Source: Burkholderia sp. Bp9142 (GTDB lineage Bacteria > Pseudomonadota > Gammaproteobacteria > Burkholderiales > Burkholderiaceae). Taken from it: DNA of 64,000 nucleotides. Location: NCBI RefSeq assembly GCF_003853415.1, contig NZ_QTPP01000011.1, forward strand, positions 159,208-223,207, written 5' to 3'. The stretch's first letter is position 1. Each line of letters opens with the position of its first letter. The position numbers and the translations under genes are program-made. The notes below the pieces were generated by a model. It did not search any database, was not told the origin of the DNA, and saw only the letters and a list, made by a program, of their open reading frames with translations. This document shows positions 20,556 through 29,666 of the stretch, one piece after another.

Positions 20556-21482
20556 ATGTCGCCCAAGAACGCCTTTCTGCTGACCGTCCTCGCCGCCCTG
20601 TGGGGTGCGTCGTTCCTGTTCATCCGGATCGGCGTCGCCGAATTCGGCGTCGCGCCGCTGATGGCGCTGCGGGTGGGCATCGGCGCGCTGTTCCTGACGG
20701 GCCTCGCGCTGACGCGTTTCAAGCCCGCCGACCTCGGCGCGCGGCTGCGCCGGCACGCGTGGCCATTGTTCGTCGTCGGCGTACTGAACTCGGGCGCGCC
20801 GTTCTGCCTGTTCGCCTATGCCGAACTGACGCTATCGGCCGGCGTGACCTCGGTGATCAACGCGACGACACCGCTGTGGGGCGCGCTCGTCGCCTACCTG
20901 TGGCTGAAGGACAAGCTGTCGCTGCCGCGCGCGATCGGCCTCGTGATCGGCTTTGCCGGCGTGCTCACGCTCGTCTGGGATCAGATCGCGAACGCGCACG
21001 GCAGCACCGGCGCCGGCGCGACCGCGCTGGCCGCCGCCGCCGCGCTCGGCGCGACGCTGCTGTACGGCATCGCGGCCAACTATACGAAGCGCAAGCTCAG
21101 CGGCGTCGATCCGCTCGTCAACGCGACCGGCAGCATGATCGGCTCGACCGTGCTGCTGCTGCCGTTCGCGATCGCGACGTGGCCCGCAGCAGCCGTCAGC
21201 ACGCATGCGTGGGGTGCCGTGCTCGCGCTCGGCATCGCCTGTACGGGCATCGCGTATTTCATCTTCTTTTACCTGATCGCGCATGTCGGCCCGGCCCGCG
21301 CGATTACCGTGACGTTCGTGATACCGGTGTTCGGCCTGCTGTGGGGCGCGCTGTTCCTCGGCGAACACGTATCGGTCGTGATGATCGAAGGCTGCGCGAT
21401 CGTGCTCGTCGGCACCGCGCTTGCGACCGGCGTGATCAAGCGGATTCCCGGGCTCCGCCCGCGCGGCGGCGAAGCAACCTGA
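20556..21482 (+). CDS. EamA/DMT-family transporter
   Basis: This 308-residue inner-membrane protein has ten helices in two EamA repeats: LAALWGASFLFIRIGVAEFG at the N-terminus and VTFVIPVFGLLWGALFLGEHV in repeat two. It has no low-complexity tail, unlike the EamA protein at 12856-14019. It is not obviously cotranscribed with its neighbours. Likely a metabolite exporter; substrate unknown. Confidence 0.9.
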   Translation: MSPKNAFLLTVLAALWGASFLFIRIGVAEFGVAPLMALRVGIGALFLTGLALTRFKPADLGARLRRHAWPLFVVGVLNSGAPFCLFAYAELTLSAGVTSVINATTPLWGALVAYLWLKDKLSLPRAIGLVIGFAGVLTLVWDQIANAHGSTGAGATALAAAAALGATLLYGIAANYTKRKLSGVDPLVNATGSMIGSTVLLLPFAIATWPAAAVSTHAWGAVLALGIACTGIAYFIFFYLIAHVGPARAITVTFVIPVFGLLWGALFLGEHVSVVMIEGCAIVLVGTALATGVIKRIPGLRPRGGEAT

Positions 21483-21945
21483 GCGGCATGCGGGGCCGGC
21501 GCCCCGCCGGTTGCCCGGTTTCCCGCGACGCGCCGGCTGCCGGTCCTCAAGCGCCGCCCGCCGACCGGTGCGCGCCGGAGCATCTCGTTTATCACCCGAT
21601 GCAGATGACCGCGCACGGTTGCGCAGCCGGCCGGCTTCCCCGGTTCTCCGAATCCCCGCATTCTTCGCACGCAATGCACGCGGCACACGTGGCGCCGTCG
21701 CTGCGTGCACGATTGGCGGCCGTTGCGCGTTGAACGGGGCGGACAGCCCCGTCCACGCGTCGGTGTAGCGTTTGCGTCTGGAGTTACCCTGATACGCGCG
21801 CCGCGCCATTCCCGTTACACTCGGAACACTCATCCGCAGAAGGCGGTTACGATGCTCCACGTTCTTTCACGTCCACCTGCGCGTGCGACGGCTTCGGCGT
21901 GGCGTCACGACACCGCTCCCCCGATCGCCCCAGGGCATCGTTGAC
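21483..21945. other. Intergenic region upstream of the EAL-domain gene
   Basis: About 460 nt with no plausible gene. Frames through it give Arg/Ala/Pro-rich sequence. A TACACT hexamer at 21816-21821 is a possible -10 for the EAL gene but has no matching -35. I see no repeat or RNA here. Confidence 0.4.
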
Positions 21946-23226
21946 ATGAAGCCCTCCCGCGACCTCTCGCTCGACTCCCTGCTCGAACGCCTCACGCCGA
22001 CGCCCAGCGGCTGGATCGCCACGTTTCGCGACACGACGCTGCGCAGCGTGTTTCAGCCCGTGCTGTCGATCACGCACAAGCGCGTGGTCGGCTATGAAGC
22101 GCTGCTGCGCGTCGTGGACGAGAACGGCACGCTGGTTTCGCCGGTCGCGCTGTTCGACAGGACGCGCGCGGCTGCCGATGCACTGCTGCTCGACCGGCTC
22201 GCCCGCTGCCTGCACACGGCCAACTTCGTCGCGCAAGGTATCGGCGACGGCTGGCTGTTCCTGAACGTGACGCCGCGCGTGCTCGATTCGGGCCTCGTAC
22301 AGCGCGAATTCGTCGAGGCACTGTGCCGGCATTTCGCACTGCCGCCGAACCGCATCGTGCTGGAAGTCATCGAGCAGCCGGCGCGCGACGAAGCCGCGCT
22401 CGCCCGCACGATCGACATGATCCAGCATCGCGACTTCCTGATCGCGATCGACGATTTCGGCACCGGATTCTCGAATTTCGACCGCGTATGGCGCGCACGG
22501 CCCGATATCGTCAAGCTCGACCGCTCGCTCGTCGAGCGCGCGACCTGGTCCGCCGAGGATCGCCGCATCATGCATCACCTGGTATCGATGCTCCACCAGG
22601 CCGGCGCGATGGTGCTCGCCGAGGGCGTCGAAAGCGACGACGCGCTGCAGGCGCTGATGGAGGCCGATATCGACTTCGTCCAGGGCTTCCAGTTCGGCCA
22701 GCCCGATGCATCGATCGCACATGCGAGCGCTGCGGCGCCCGCGATGCTCGATGCCGCGTGGCAACGCTTCATCGCGCATCGGCATGTGCCGGCGATCGCC
22801 GAGCAGCCGGGCTTCGACGCGATCGAGCGGCTCGTGCTCGCCGGCGCGGCCGCGTTTTCCGCGAGCGGGAACCTGAACGATGCCGCGCAGCGCGTATTCA
22901 CGGTGCCGGCCGCGCGCCGCGTGTTCGTCACGGACGAGATCGGCGAACAGTTCCTGCCGTCGATCGGCGCGCCCCCGGAGGGCGGCCAGGCGAGCGGCAC
23001 GCGGCTCGCGCCGCTGTTCCCGGAGACGCACAGCAACTGGTCGCGCCGCCCGTACTTCCAGCGCGCGATCGCGGCGCCGGGGCGTGTCGCGCTGATGGGC
23101 CCGCACTTCTCGCTGACCGAAGGCCGCGACTGCTATACCGCGGCCGTCGCGATTCGCGCGCAAAGCCGCCTCGTCGTGTTCTGCGTCGACTTCGTGCTAG
23201 ACAGCGCGGGCACCGTGATGCGGTAG
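21946..23226 (+). CDS. EAL-domain cyclic-di-GMP phosphodiesterase with C-terminal sensor-like domain
   Basis: This 426-residue soluble protein has its EAL domain at about residues 30-265. The catalytic set appears complete: E51 in YEALLR, N107 in LFLNVTP, the VLEVIEQ glutamate, the DDFGTG pair at D169-D170, K190, E226 in AEGVES and Q246 in QGFQF. It is therefore probably an active c-di-GMP hydrolase. Residues 290-426 contain RRPYFQRAI, PHFSLTEGRDCYTAAVAI and VFCVDFVLD, which resemble a PDC/Cache-type ligand-binding fold, unusually placed after the EAL domain and without a membrane segment. No GGDEF domain. It is monocistronic. Confidence 0.88.
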   Translation: MKPSRDLSLDSLLERLTPTPSGWIATFRDTTLRSVFQPVLSITHKRVVGYEALLRVVDENGTLVSPVALFDRTRAAADALLLDRLARCLHTANFVAQGIGDGWLFLNVTPRVLDSGLVQREFVEALCRHFALPPNRIVLEVIEQPARDEAALARTIDMIQHRDFLIAIDDFGTGFSNFDRVWRARPDIVKLDRSLVERATWSAEDRRIMHHLVSMLHQAGAMVLAEGVESDDALQALMEADIDFVQGFQFGQPDASIAHASAAAPAMLDAAWQRFIAHRHVPAIAEQPGFDAIERLVLAGAAAFSASGNLNDAAQRVFTVPAARRVFVTDEIGEQFLPSIGAPPEGGQASGTRLAPLFPETHSNWSRRPYFQRAIAAPGRVALMGPHFSLTEGRDCYTAAVAIRAQSRLVVFCVDFVLDSAGTVMR

Positions 23227-23231
23227 CAGGC

Positions 23232-23254
23232 GCGGGCGGTATGGATCCGCCCGC
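23232..23254. terminator. Hairpin between convergent EAL and arfB genes
   Basis: The inverted repeat GCGGGCGG (23232-23239) and CCGCCCGC (23247-23254) lies in the 52-nt gap between converging stops. There is no T-run on either side, so termination here is only a guess from its position. Confidence 0.4.
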
Positions 23255-23278
23255 CGCGCCGCCCGGTTCGGCGTTTCG

Positions 23279-23683
23279 TCAGTCAATCACCTTCCCTCTT
23301 CCCGACTTCACCATGCCGCGCCGCGACTTGTGTTCGAGCCGCCGCTCCTTCGATGCGCGCGTCGGCCGCGTCGCGACGCGCGCACGCGGCGTGAACGCGA
23401 CGCTGCCGATCAACGCATCGAGCCGCGCGAGCGCTGCCTCGCGGTTCTTCTCCTGGGTGCGGTATTCCTGCGACTTGATCACGACGATGCCGTCGCGCGT
23501 GATGCGCTGGTCGGACAGCGCGAGGAGCCGTTCCTTGATGACGGGCGGCAGCGACGACGCGCGGATGTCGAAACGCAGGTGAATCGCGCTCGACACCTTG
23601 TTGACGTTCTGTCCGCCGGCGCCCTGCGCGCGCACGGCGGTCCATTCGACTTCGGCCGGATCGAGCGTGTAGCGGATCATCAT
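23279..23683 (-). CDS. arfB: Alternative ribosome-rescue factor ArfB (peptidyl-tRNA hydrolase)
   Basis: This 134-residue class-I release-factor-like protein hydrolyses peptidyl-tRNA on stalled ribosomes. The catalytic GGQ is at residues 23-25 ([13 protein letters not shown]), and the basic C-terminal tail ([21 protein letters not shown]) that reads the empty mRNA channel is present. Two ATG codons in tandem overlap the recD stop, with AAGGAGA 8 nt before, so arfB is translationally coupled as the last gene of the rec operon. Confidence 0.95.
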   Translation of the reverse strand: MMIRYTLDPAEVEWTAVRAQGAGGQNVNKVSSAIHLRFDIRASSLPPVIKERLLALSDQRITRDGIVVIKSQEYRTQEKNREAALARLDALIGSVAFTPRARVATRPTRASKERRLEHKSRRGMVKSGRGKVID

Positions 23684-25965
23684 CGCGACGTCTCCTTGCG
23701 GCGCCGCGCGAGCGCCTCGTCGACACGGGCCGCCAGGCCCGAATCGCGTTGCGTGCGCGTCGCGACCGCCTGCGCGAGCACGCGCCGCGGACCGATCACC
23801 TGCACGCGCGTGCGTGCGCGCGTGACGGCCGTATAGACGAGCTCGCGCGTGAGCACCCGCCCGAACGACGCCGGCAGCACGAGCGCGGCCTCGTCGAATT
23901 CGGAGCCCTGCGACTTGTGGACGGTCAGCGCGAACGCCGTTTCGTGCGGCGGTAGCGCGGCGGGCGACACGGCGCGCGCGGTGCCGTCCGCGCGGCGGAA
24001 CCACGCGCGCAGCACGCCGTGCGCGTCCGGCAATGCGATGCCGATGTCGCCGTTGAACAGCCCGAGCGCATAGTCGTTGCGCGTCACCATGATCGGCCGC
24101 CCGGTGAACCAGTGTGCGCCGACCGCGAGCGGCACGCGTGCGGCATGTCTCACGTGCGTGGCCACCAGCGCATTGACGTGCTCGGCGCCGCGCGAGCCGG
24201 TGCGTGTCGCGCACAGGATCCGGAAGCGGTTGAGCGCGTCGAACAAGGGCAACGGATCGGGCACCGGCTCGGACAACGCGGTACGCAATGCGTCGAGGTA
24301 TGCGCCGAACCGGCGCGCAAGCCGCTCGACCGTCGATGCCGCGAGCGCATCACCCGCGTCGTCATGAAACGACGCGGCAGCGGTATCGTCCATCGGCAAC
24401 GCATCGAGCGCGGCCTGCACGTCGCCGCGGCGGATCGCGAGCGACAGGCGGCCGATCGGCGAATCGAGACCGAAACGGTAATTGCGTTCGAGCCAGACGA
24501 CGCAGTCTGCAAGCGGTGCGGGCGCGGGAGACGCGGCGGCGATATCGTCGGCTCGCGTTGCGACGGTCGACGCAAGCGCCGCATCGGCCGGTTCGAATGG
24601 CGCGAGCTCGACCGCGTCGAGCCACGCGAGTTCGTCGACCTCGATCCACGCAGGATCGGCGGCCGCCGAGACGCTGTCGGTAGCGGTCGGTGCAGGCGCC
24701 GCAGTCGGCAACGAAGCGGCCGGCGGCGCGATATCGGCAGCGGACAACGCTTCGTCCTGCAGGTCGTCATCGAACAGCGACGCCTGGCGCGTATCCACGT
24801 TCCGCCGCGCCGGCTGCTTGCGCATCGCGGTCGCCGACAACGGCGCGGATGCCGGAGCCGGAGCCGGAGCGGCAACGGCCGCCGGCGCCTCGCCGTCCAG
24901 CACCGGCAACGCCGCGACGAAGGCCGCTTCGTCGATCCCGAGCGCATCCGCGATGCGTATGCGTGCGGCGGCGGTAAACGTCGGCCGTGCGCTGAGTTCG
25001 GCGAACACCGCGCCGGCCTCGACCGCGGCCAGCTGATCCTTGTCGCCGAGCAGCACGAGCCGTGCGCCGGGCGCAAGCGCATCGAGCAGATGGGCGGCGA
25101 GCGCGACGTCGATCATCGACGCCTCGTCGACGACGATCAGGTCGTACGGCAGCGGATTGTCGCGATGATGGCGGAAGCCCGCCGCTCCGCCGCCGCCCAG
25201 CAGGCGATGCAGCGTGTACGACGTGTCGGGCAGGCGCGCGGCCAGTTCCGGCGGCAGGTCGCCCGCCCGCGCGTGCAGCGCTTCCTGCATCCGCTGCGCG
25301 GCCTTGCCGGTCGGTGCCGCCAGCGCGATGCGCAGCCCCGGATGCGCGTCGAGCAGACACGCCAGGACACCGACGACCGTGGTCGTCTTGCCGGTGCCGG
25401 GGCCGCCGCTGACGATCGTCACGCGCCCTGTCAGCGCAACGATCGCCGCGACGCGCTGCCAGTCCACTTCGCCCGTCGCGGGCCCGAAGTAACGCGCGAG
25501 ACTGTCGCGCAACCGGTCGGGCGACAGCGCGTCGCCCGGTGCGGCGACGCCGGCCTGCGCGACGAGCGCATCGGCGAGCCGCCGTTCGTAGTCGAAATAG
25601 CGTGACAGATACAGATGGTCGTGCCGGTCGACGATCAGCGGCCGCTCGTCGCCGCGCGCGAGCGTGCCGAACGCCACCACGCCGCTGGCGGCGAGCGCCG
25701 CGCGCACGTCGTCGACCGGCTCCTCGTAGCGCTGCGCGAGCGCGCCGAGCGACACGCACACGTGACCGCCCGCGGTCGCCCGGCTCGTCGCGAACGCGGC
25801 ACGCGCCGCCCAGCGCGCGGCCGCGGCTGGCGCACCCGCGCGACGCGACAGGTCGCCGATGCGCCGCGCGAATCCTTCCGCAAGCGCGATGCCGAAATCC
25901 GCGGGCTCGGGCAGGCGCGCGGCGAGGCCGCCGGTGAATTCGAGCGTATCGTCGGACACGTTCAT
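23680..25965 (-). CDS. recD: Exodeoxyribonuclease V subunit alpha (RecD)
   Basis: This 761-residue 5'-3' helicase is a subunit of RecBCD. Walker A is [10 protein letters not shown] (187-196), motif [11 protein letters not shown] (278-286), and the C-terminal UvrD-like motifs [10 protein letters not shown] and [11 protein letters not shown] are intact. It is about 150 residues longer than E. coli RecD, mainly from an insert at roughly 358-485 rich in Ala, Pro and acidic residues between the two helicase halves. Its ATG overlaps the recB stop (ATGA). Confidence 0.96.
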   Translation of the reverse strand: MNVSDDTLEFTGGLAARLPEPADFGIALAEGFARRIGDLSRRAGAPAAAARWAARAAFATSRATAGGHVCVSLGALAQRYEEPVDDVRAALAASGVVAFGTLARGDERPLIVDRHDHLYLSRYFDYERRLADALVAQAGVAAPGDALSPDRLRDSLARYFGPATGEVDWQRVAAIVALTGRVTIVSGGPGTGKTTTVVGVLACLLDAHPGLRIALAAPTGKAAQRMQEALHARAGDLPPELAARLPDTSYTLHRLLGGGGAAGFRHHRDNPLPYDLIVVDEASMIDVALAAHLLDALAPGARLVLLGDKDQLAAVEAGAVFAELSARPTFTAAARIRIADALGIDEAAFVAALPVLDGEAPAAVAAPAPAPASAPLSATAMRKQPARRNVDTRQASLFDDDLQDEALSAADIAPPAASLPTAAPAPTATDSVSAAADPAWIEVDELAWLDAVELAPFEPADAALASTVATRADDIAAASPAPAPLADCVVWLERNYRFGLDSPIGRLSLAIRRGDVQAALDALPMDDTAAASFHDDAGDALAASTVERLARRFGAYLDALRTALSEPVPDPLPLFDALNRFRILCATRTGSRGAEHVNALVATHVRHAARVPLAVGAHWFTGRPIMVTRNDYALGLFNGDIGIALPDAHGVLRAWFRRADGTARAVSPAALPPHETAFALTVHKSQGSEFDEAALVLPASFGRVLTRELVYTAVTRARTRVQVIGPRRVLAQAVATRTQRDSGLAARVDEALARRRKETSR

Positions 25966-28900
25966 GCGCGGCCCCCTTCCATCATCCGGTCGAGCGCGTC
26001 GACGAGTTCGCGCGCGGGCCGGCGCGCATGCACGCCGGCCGGTTCGCCGCCGCTGCGCCAGTCGGGCCGCACGCCACGCACGAACAGGTACAGGTAGCCC
26101 GCCATATGCGTGTCGTAGTCGTAGTCGGGCAGCCGCCCGCGCAGATAGCGATGCAGCGCGACCGTATAGAGCAGCGCCTGCAGGTGATACGCGTGATCAG
26201 CCATCGCGGCGTCGAGCGCGCGCGGGCCATAGGCATCCGGCGTATTGCCGAGATGGTTCGACTTCCAGTCGACGATCCAGAACCGGCCGTCGTGTTCGAC
26301 GATCATGTCGATGAAACCCTTGATGAAACCGGCGAGCATGCCCGCGTCCAGTGCAACGTCCGGATAGCCGTGCGCGACCAGCAGCCGGCGCAGCGCGCCC
26401 AGCTCGAGCGACGGCACCGGGAACAGGAAACCCATTTCGTCGAGCCGCTTGGCGGGATCGAGATCCGCAAGCCGCATGCCCGGCACGAGCTCCGTACGCA
26501 CGACATCGTCGACGAGCCGCGCCATCATCGCCGGCAGGCGCGTCGCGAGTTCGGGCTCGGCCTCGACCGGCCGGTCATGCAGCGCGCCGAGCGCGGCCCG
26601 ATGCCACGAATCGGGCTCCGTGAACCGGCTGAGTTCGAACAGGCGGTGCAGACATTCGCCCGCTGCCGCACCGCGCGGAAACACGAGGATGTCGTCATCC
26701 GGCGGCTCGGCCGCGACCATGTCGGGCACGACGAACGCGCCGTCCGGCGCCACGGCGGCAAGCGCATCGTGATCGGGCCGCAGCTCGTCGTCCGGGACGA
26801 CCGCGACGCCCGCCTCCTCGCGCGCCATCGACGCCGTCAGCGAACTGAAGCTCGCCATCCGCCACGCGTCGCGCAGCACGCGCGTCGCATGGCGTGCCGC
26901 GAGCGCCTGCGATGCATCGTGGCCGGCCGCGAGCCGTTCGCGACGCGCCGGCACCGGCACCGGCGCAACGCTCACGGGGCCACCCGCCAGCGCTTGCCAC
27001 GCGGCGTCGAGCGCCGCTTCGTCGGGCGGCTCGTCGAGCCACGCGTCGAACGACTGGCCTGCGCCGGCCACGAGCCAGTTCAGCACGCTGCGCCGCGCCT
27101 CGCGGGTCGAGCGCGACGACAGATAAGGCCCGGCGACGAGGTAGCATCGATAGACCGCGCGCGTGAGCGCCACGTAGACGAGCCGCGCGCGTTCCGCCGC
27201 CTGTTCACGCAGCGCCTGGCGCGCGGCATGCGCCGCGGCTTCGTCGTCGCACCCGTAATGCAGCACGGCGTCGCCCGCGTCGTCGTGATACTCACGCGCG
27301 TCCGGCAACCCCGACGCGGGCGGCTCGCGCAGCCCGCCGTCGTTCAGGAACGGACAGAACACGACCGCGTATTCCAGGCCCTTCGACTTGTGCACGGTCA
27401 CGATCTGCACGAGGTTGCGATCGGATTCGAGACGCAGCTGCGCTTCCTCGCCGCCGCCATCGAGCCGTTGCGCGGCAAGCCAGCGCAGCGTCGGCGCGAT
27501 ACCCGGCTGCGCGGACGCGCGTGCCTGCGTCAATTCGGCCAGATGGTTGATGTCGGTCACGCGGCGTTCGCCGTCCGCGCCGGCCATCAGCCGCTCGGCG
27601 ATGCGCAGCTCGCGCGTGAACGTGCGCCACATCACCGCGAAGCCGCGTTCGCGCCACAGCAGCCGATAGCGCGAGAAGCGCTCGACCCAGCTCATCGCGT
27701 CCGTGCTGTCCGCCGCTTCGCGCGACGCGTCGCCGTCGCCCTGCTCCATCCGCCACAGCGCCCCCGCATCGAGGCCGAACCAGTCGGCTGCCAGCGCCGC
27801 GCGCAGGCGCCGCAGGTCGCCCGGCGCATCGATCGCCGCCAGCACGCGCTCGAGCTGCTCCGCATCGCCGGTCGAAAACACCGACGCCTGCGCGAGCTCG
27901 ACGCTGCCGATGCCCCACGTGGCAAGGACGCGCTTCACGAGACTGCCCTGCCGGTGCGTCTGCACCAGCACCGCGATGTCGCCCGGCGACAGCGGCGTAT
28001 CGCCGAGCCGCGCATGCCCTTCGCGCGCGCCGCGCATCAGCCGGGCAATCTCGGCCGCGCACGCCTGGGCAGCCTGCGCCTGTGCGTCGCGCTTGAGCAG
28101 CGTGCCGTCGCCGCCCGGCAGCGCCCAGATCCGGAAATCGCCGGCCGGGCCCGGATCGGTTGCGTCGACGAACGGTGCACGCATGCGCGTGCCGGCCCGC
28201 ACTGCGTAATAGTCGAGCCCGTCGAGCACGAACGCGCGCGGGTTCGACATGAAGAAGCGGTTGCACGCGTCGACGATCGCCGGCGTCGAGCGCTGGTTGA
28301 CCGCGAGCGTATAGCACGCGCTCGCGCTTGCCCGCGCGGCAAGATAGGTATGCAGATCCGCCGCGCGGAAGCTGTAGATCGCCTGCTTCGGATCGCCGAC
28401 GAGAAAGAGCGGCCCGCCCGGCGCGAAGATCCGGTCGAAGATCGCGAACTGCAGCGGGTCGGTATCCTGGAATTCGTCGATCAGCGCGGCCGGATAGCGG
28501 GCGCGCAGCGTCTCGGCGAGCCACGGGTGCGCATGCAGCGCGTGATACAGGTTCGCGAGCAGGTCGTCAAACGACACGACGCGACGCGTACGCTTGCGTT
28601 CAGCCAGCTCGCCCGGCGCCGTGTCGAGCCAGTCGGCGATCAGCGCGAGCCAGCGCGCACGCTGCGCGGCCTCGGCCGCGGCCACCGCCGCTTCGAGCGC
28701 GTCGGCCACGTCGAAGAACGCGTGCTCGGGGGGCACGCCGCCCTTTTTCGTCGCCTTCGCGAGCGCGGTGCGCGTGAGCTTGAGCGCCGCCTTCGGCAGC
28801 GCGGCAGTCGCATCGCCCTGGGCAAAATGCGCGGACCACGCGCCGAGCGCATCGGCGACCGCGTCGGGCTTGTGCGAGCGCTGGTTGAGCGCGGGCTGCG

Positions 28901-29666
28901 CGGTGCGCAGCACCGCGTCGATCGCGTCGTGCTCGTCGGCCCACATCCGCGCGGCCTCCGCAAAACATTCGGCGGCAGCGGCCTCCGCCGATTCGTCCGG
29001 TTCGACGACGCCGTCCCAGCGCAGCGCGGCCAGCGGCTTCTTCAACCGGCGCGCGAGCTGGGCGTCGAGAGCGGCCGGGCCCGCGCCCGAATCGACGAGC
29101 CACGTCGCGAAGCCGGGCCAGCGCGCGGCCATCGGTTCGACGCGCGTGCGCCAGAAGTCCGCCGCGAGCTCGAAGCGCAGCGCCGCATCGTCGGCCTGCA
29201 TGTCGAACGCGAACGGCATCGCGGCCGCGAACGGCGCTTCCTGCAGCGCACGCTGGCAGAACGCGTGGATCGTGTGGATCGCCGCCTGGTCGAACGCGCG
29301 CAGCGCGCGCCGGATCCGCTTCGCTGCGGTCTCGGGGTCGAGCGTGCCGGCTTCGCCGAGCGTCGTCTCGAGCAGGCGCGCGACGAACGGATCGCCGCCG
29401 TCGTCGCCGGTATCGAGCGCATGCGCGAGCTGCGCGAGCCGCCCGCGGATCCGCTCGTGCAGCTCGGCGGTCGCCGCCTTCGTGAAGGTCACGACGAGGA
29501 TTTCATCCGCGCCGAGATCCTTCTCGAGCAGCAGGCGCACGTACAGCGCGCAGATGTTCCACGTCTTCCCGGTACCGGCCGACGCCTCGATCTGGTTGAC
29601 GCCGTCGAGCGGGCACGCGAACACGTCGAGTTCGAGCGCCGCCTGCGGCGGGGATGCGGCGCTCAT
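25962..29666 (-). CDS. recB: Exodeoxyribonuclease V subunit beta (RecB helicase-nuclease)
   Basis: This 1234-residue 3'-5' helicase and nuclease of RecBCD processes double-strand ends for recombination. The UvrD-type Walker A is EASAGTGKTW near residues 27-36, and VSFDDLL, LIDEFQDTDPLQ and VHKSKGLEY follow. The C-terminal nuclease core FIDMIVEHDGRFWIVDWKSN near residue 1120-1135 retains the catalytic Asp and Lys. I use ATG 29666 (MSAASPP), which overlaps the recC stop; the long upstream extension of this frame is antisense to recC coding and not real. Confidence 0.96.
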   Translation of the reverse strand: MSAASPPQAALELDVFACPLDGVNQIEASAGTGKTWNICALYVRLLLEKDLGADEILVVTFTKAATAELHERIRGRLAQLAHALDTGDDGGDPFVARLLETTLGEAGTLDPETAAKRIRRALRAFDQAAIHTIHAFCQRALQEAPFAAAMPFAFDMQADDAALRFELAADFWRTRVEPMAARWPGFATWLVDSGAGPAALDAQLARRLKKPLAALRWDGVVEPDESAEAAAAECFAEAARMWADEHDAIDAVLRTAQPALNQRSHKPDAVADALGAWSAHFAQGDATAALPKAALKLTRTALAKATKKGGVPPEHAFFDVADALEAAVAAAEAAQRARWLALIADWLDTAPGELAERKRTRRVVSFDDLLANLYHALHAHPWLAETLRARYPAALIDEFQDTDPLQFAIFDRIFAPGGPLFLVGDPKQAIYSFRAADLHTYLAARASASACYTLAVNQRSTPAIVDACNRFFMSNPRAFVLDGLDYYAVRAGTRMRAPFVDATDPGPAGDFRIWALPGGDGTLLKRDAQAQAAQACAAEIARLMRGAREGHARLGDTPLSPGDIAVLVQTHRQGSLVKRVLATWGIGSVELAQASVFSTGDAEQLERVLAAIDAPGDLRRLRAALAADWFGLDAGALWRMEQGDGDASREAADSTDAMSWVERFSRYRLLWRERGFAVMWRTFTRELRIAERLMAGADGERRVTDINHLAELTQARASAQPGIAPTLRWLAAQRLDGGGEEAQLRLESDRNLVQIVTVHKSKGLEYAVVFCPFLNDGGLREPPASGLPDAREYHDDAGDAVLHYGCDDEAAAHAARQALREQAAERARLVYVALTRAVYRCYLVAGPYLSSRSTREARRSVLNWLVAGAGQSFDAWLDEPPDEAALDAAWQALAGGPVSVAPVPVPARRERLAAGHDASQALAARHATRVLRDAWRMASFSSLTASMAREEAGVAVVPDDELRPDHDALAAVAPDGAFVVPDMVAAEPPDDDILVFPRGAAAGECLHRLFELSRFTEPDSWHRAALGALHDRPVEAEPELATRLPAMMARLVDDVVRTELVPGMRLADLDPAKRLDEMGFLFPVPSLELGALRRLLVAHGYPDVALDAGMLAGFIKGFIDMIVEHDGRFWIVDWKSNHLGNTPDAYGPRALDAAMADHAYHLQALLYTVALHRYLRGRLPDYDYDTHMAGYLYLFVRGVRPDWRSGGEPAGVHARRPARELVDALDRMMEGGRA

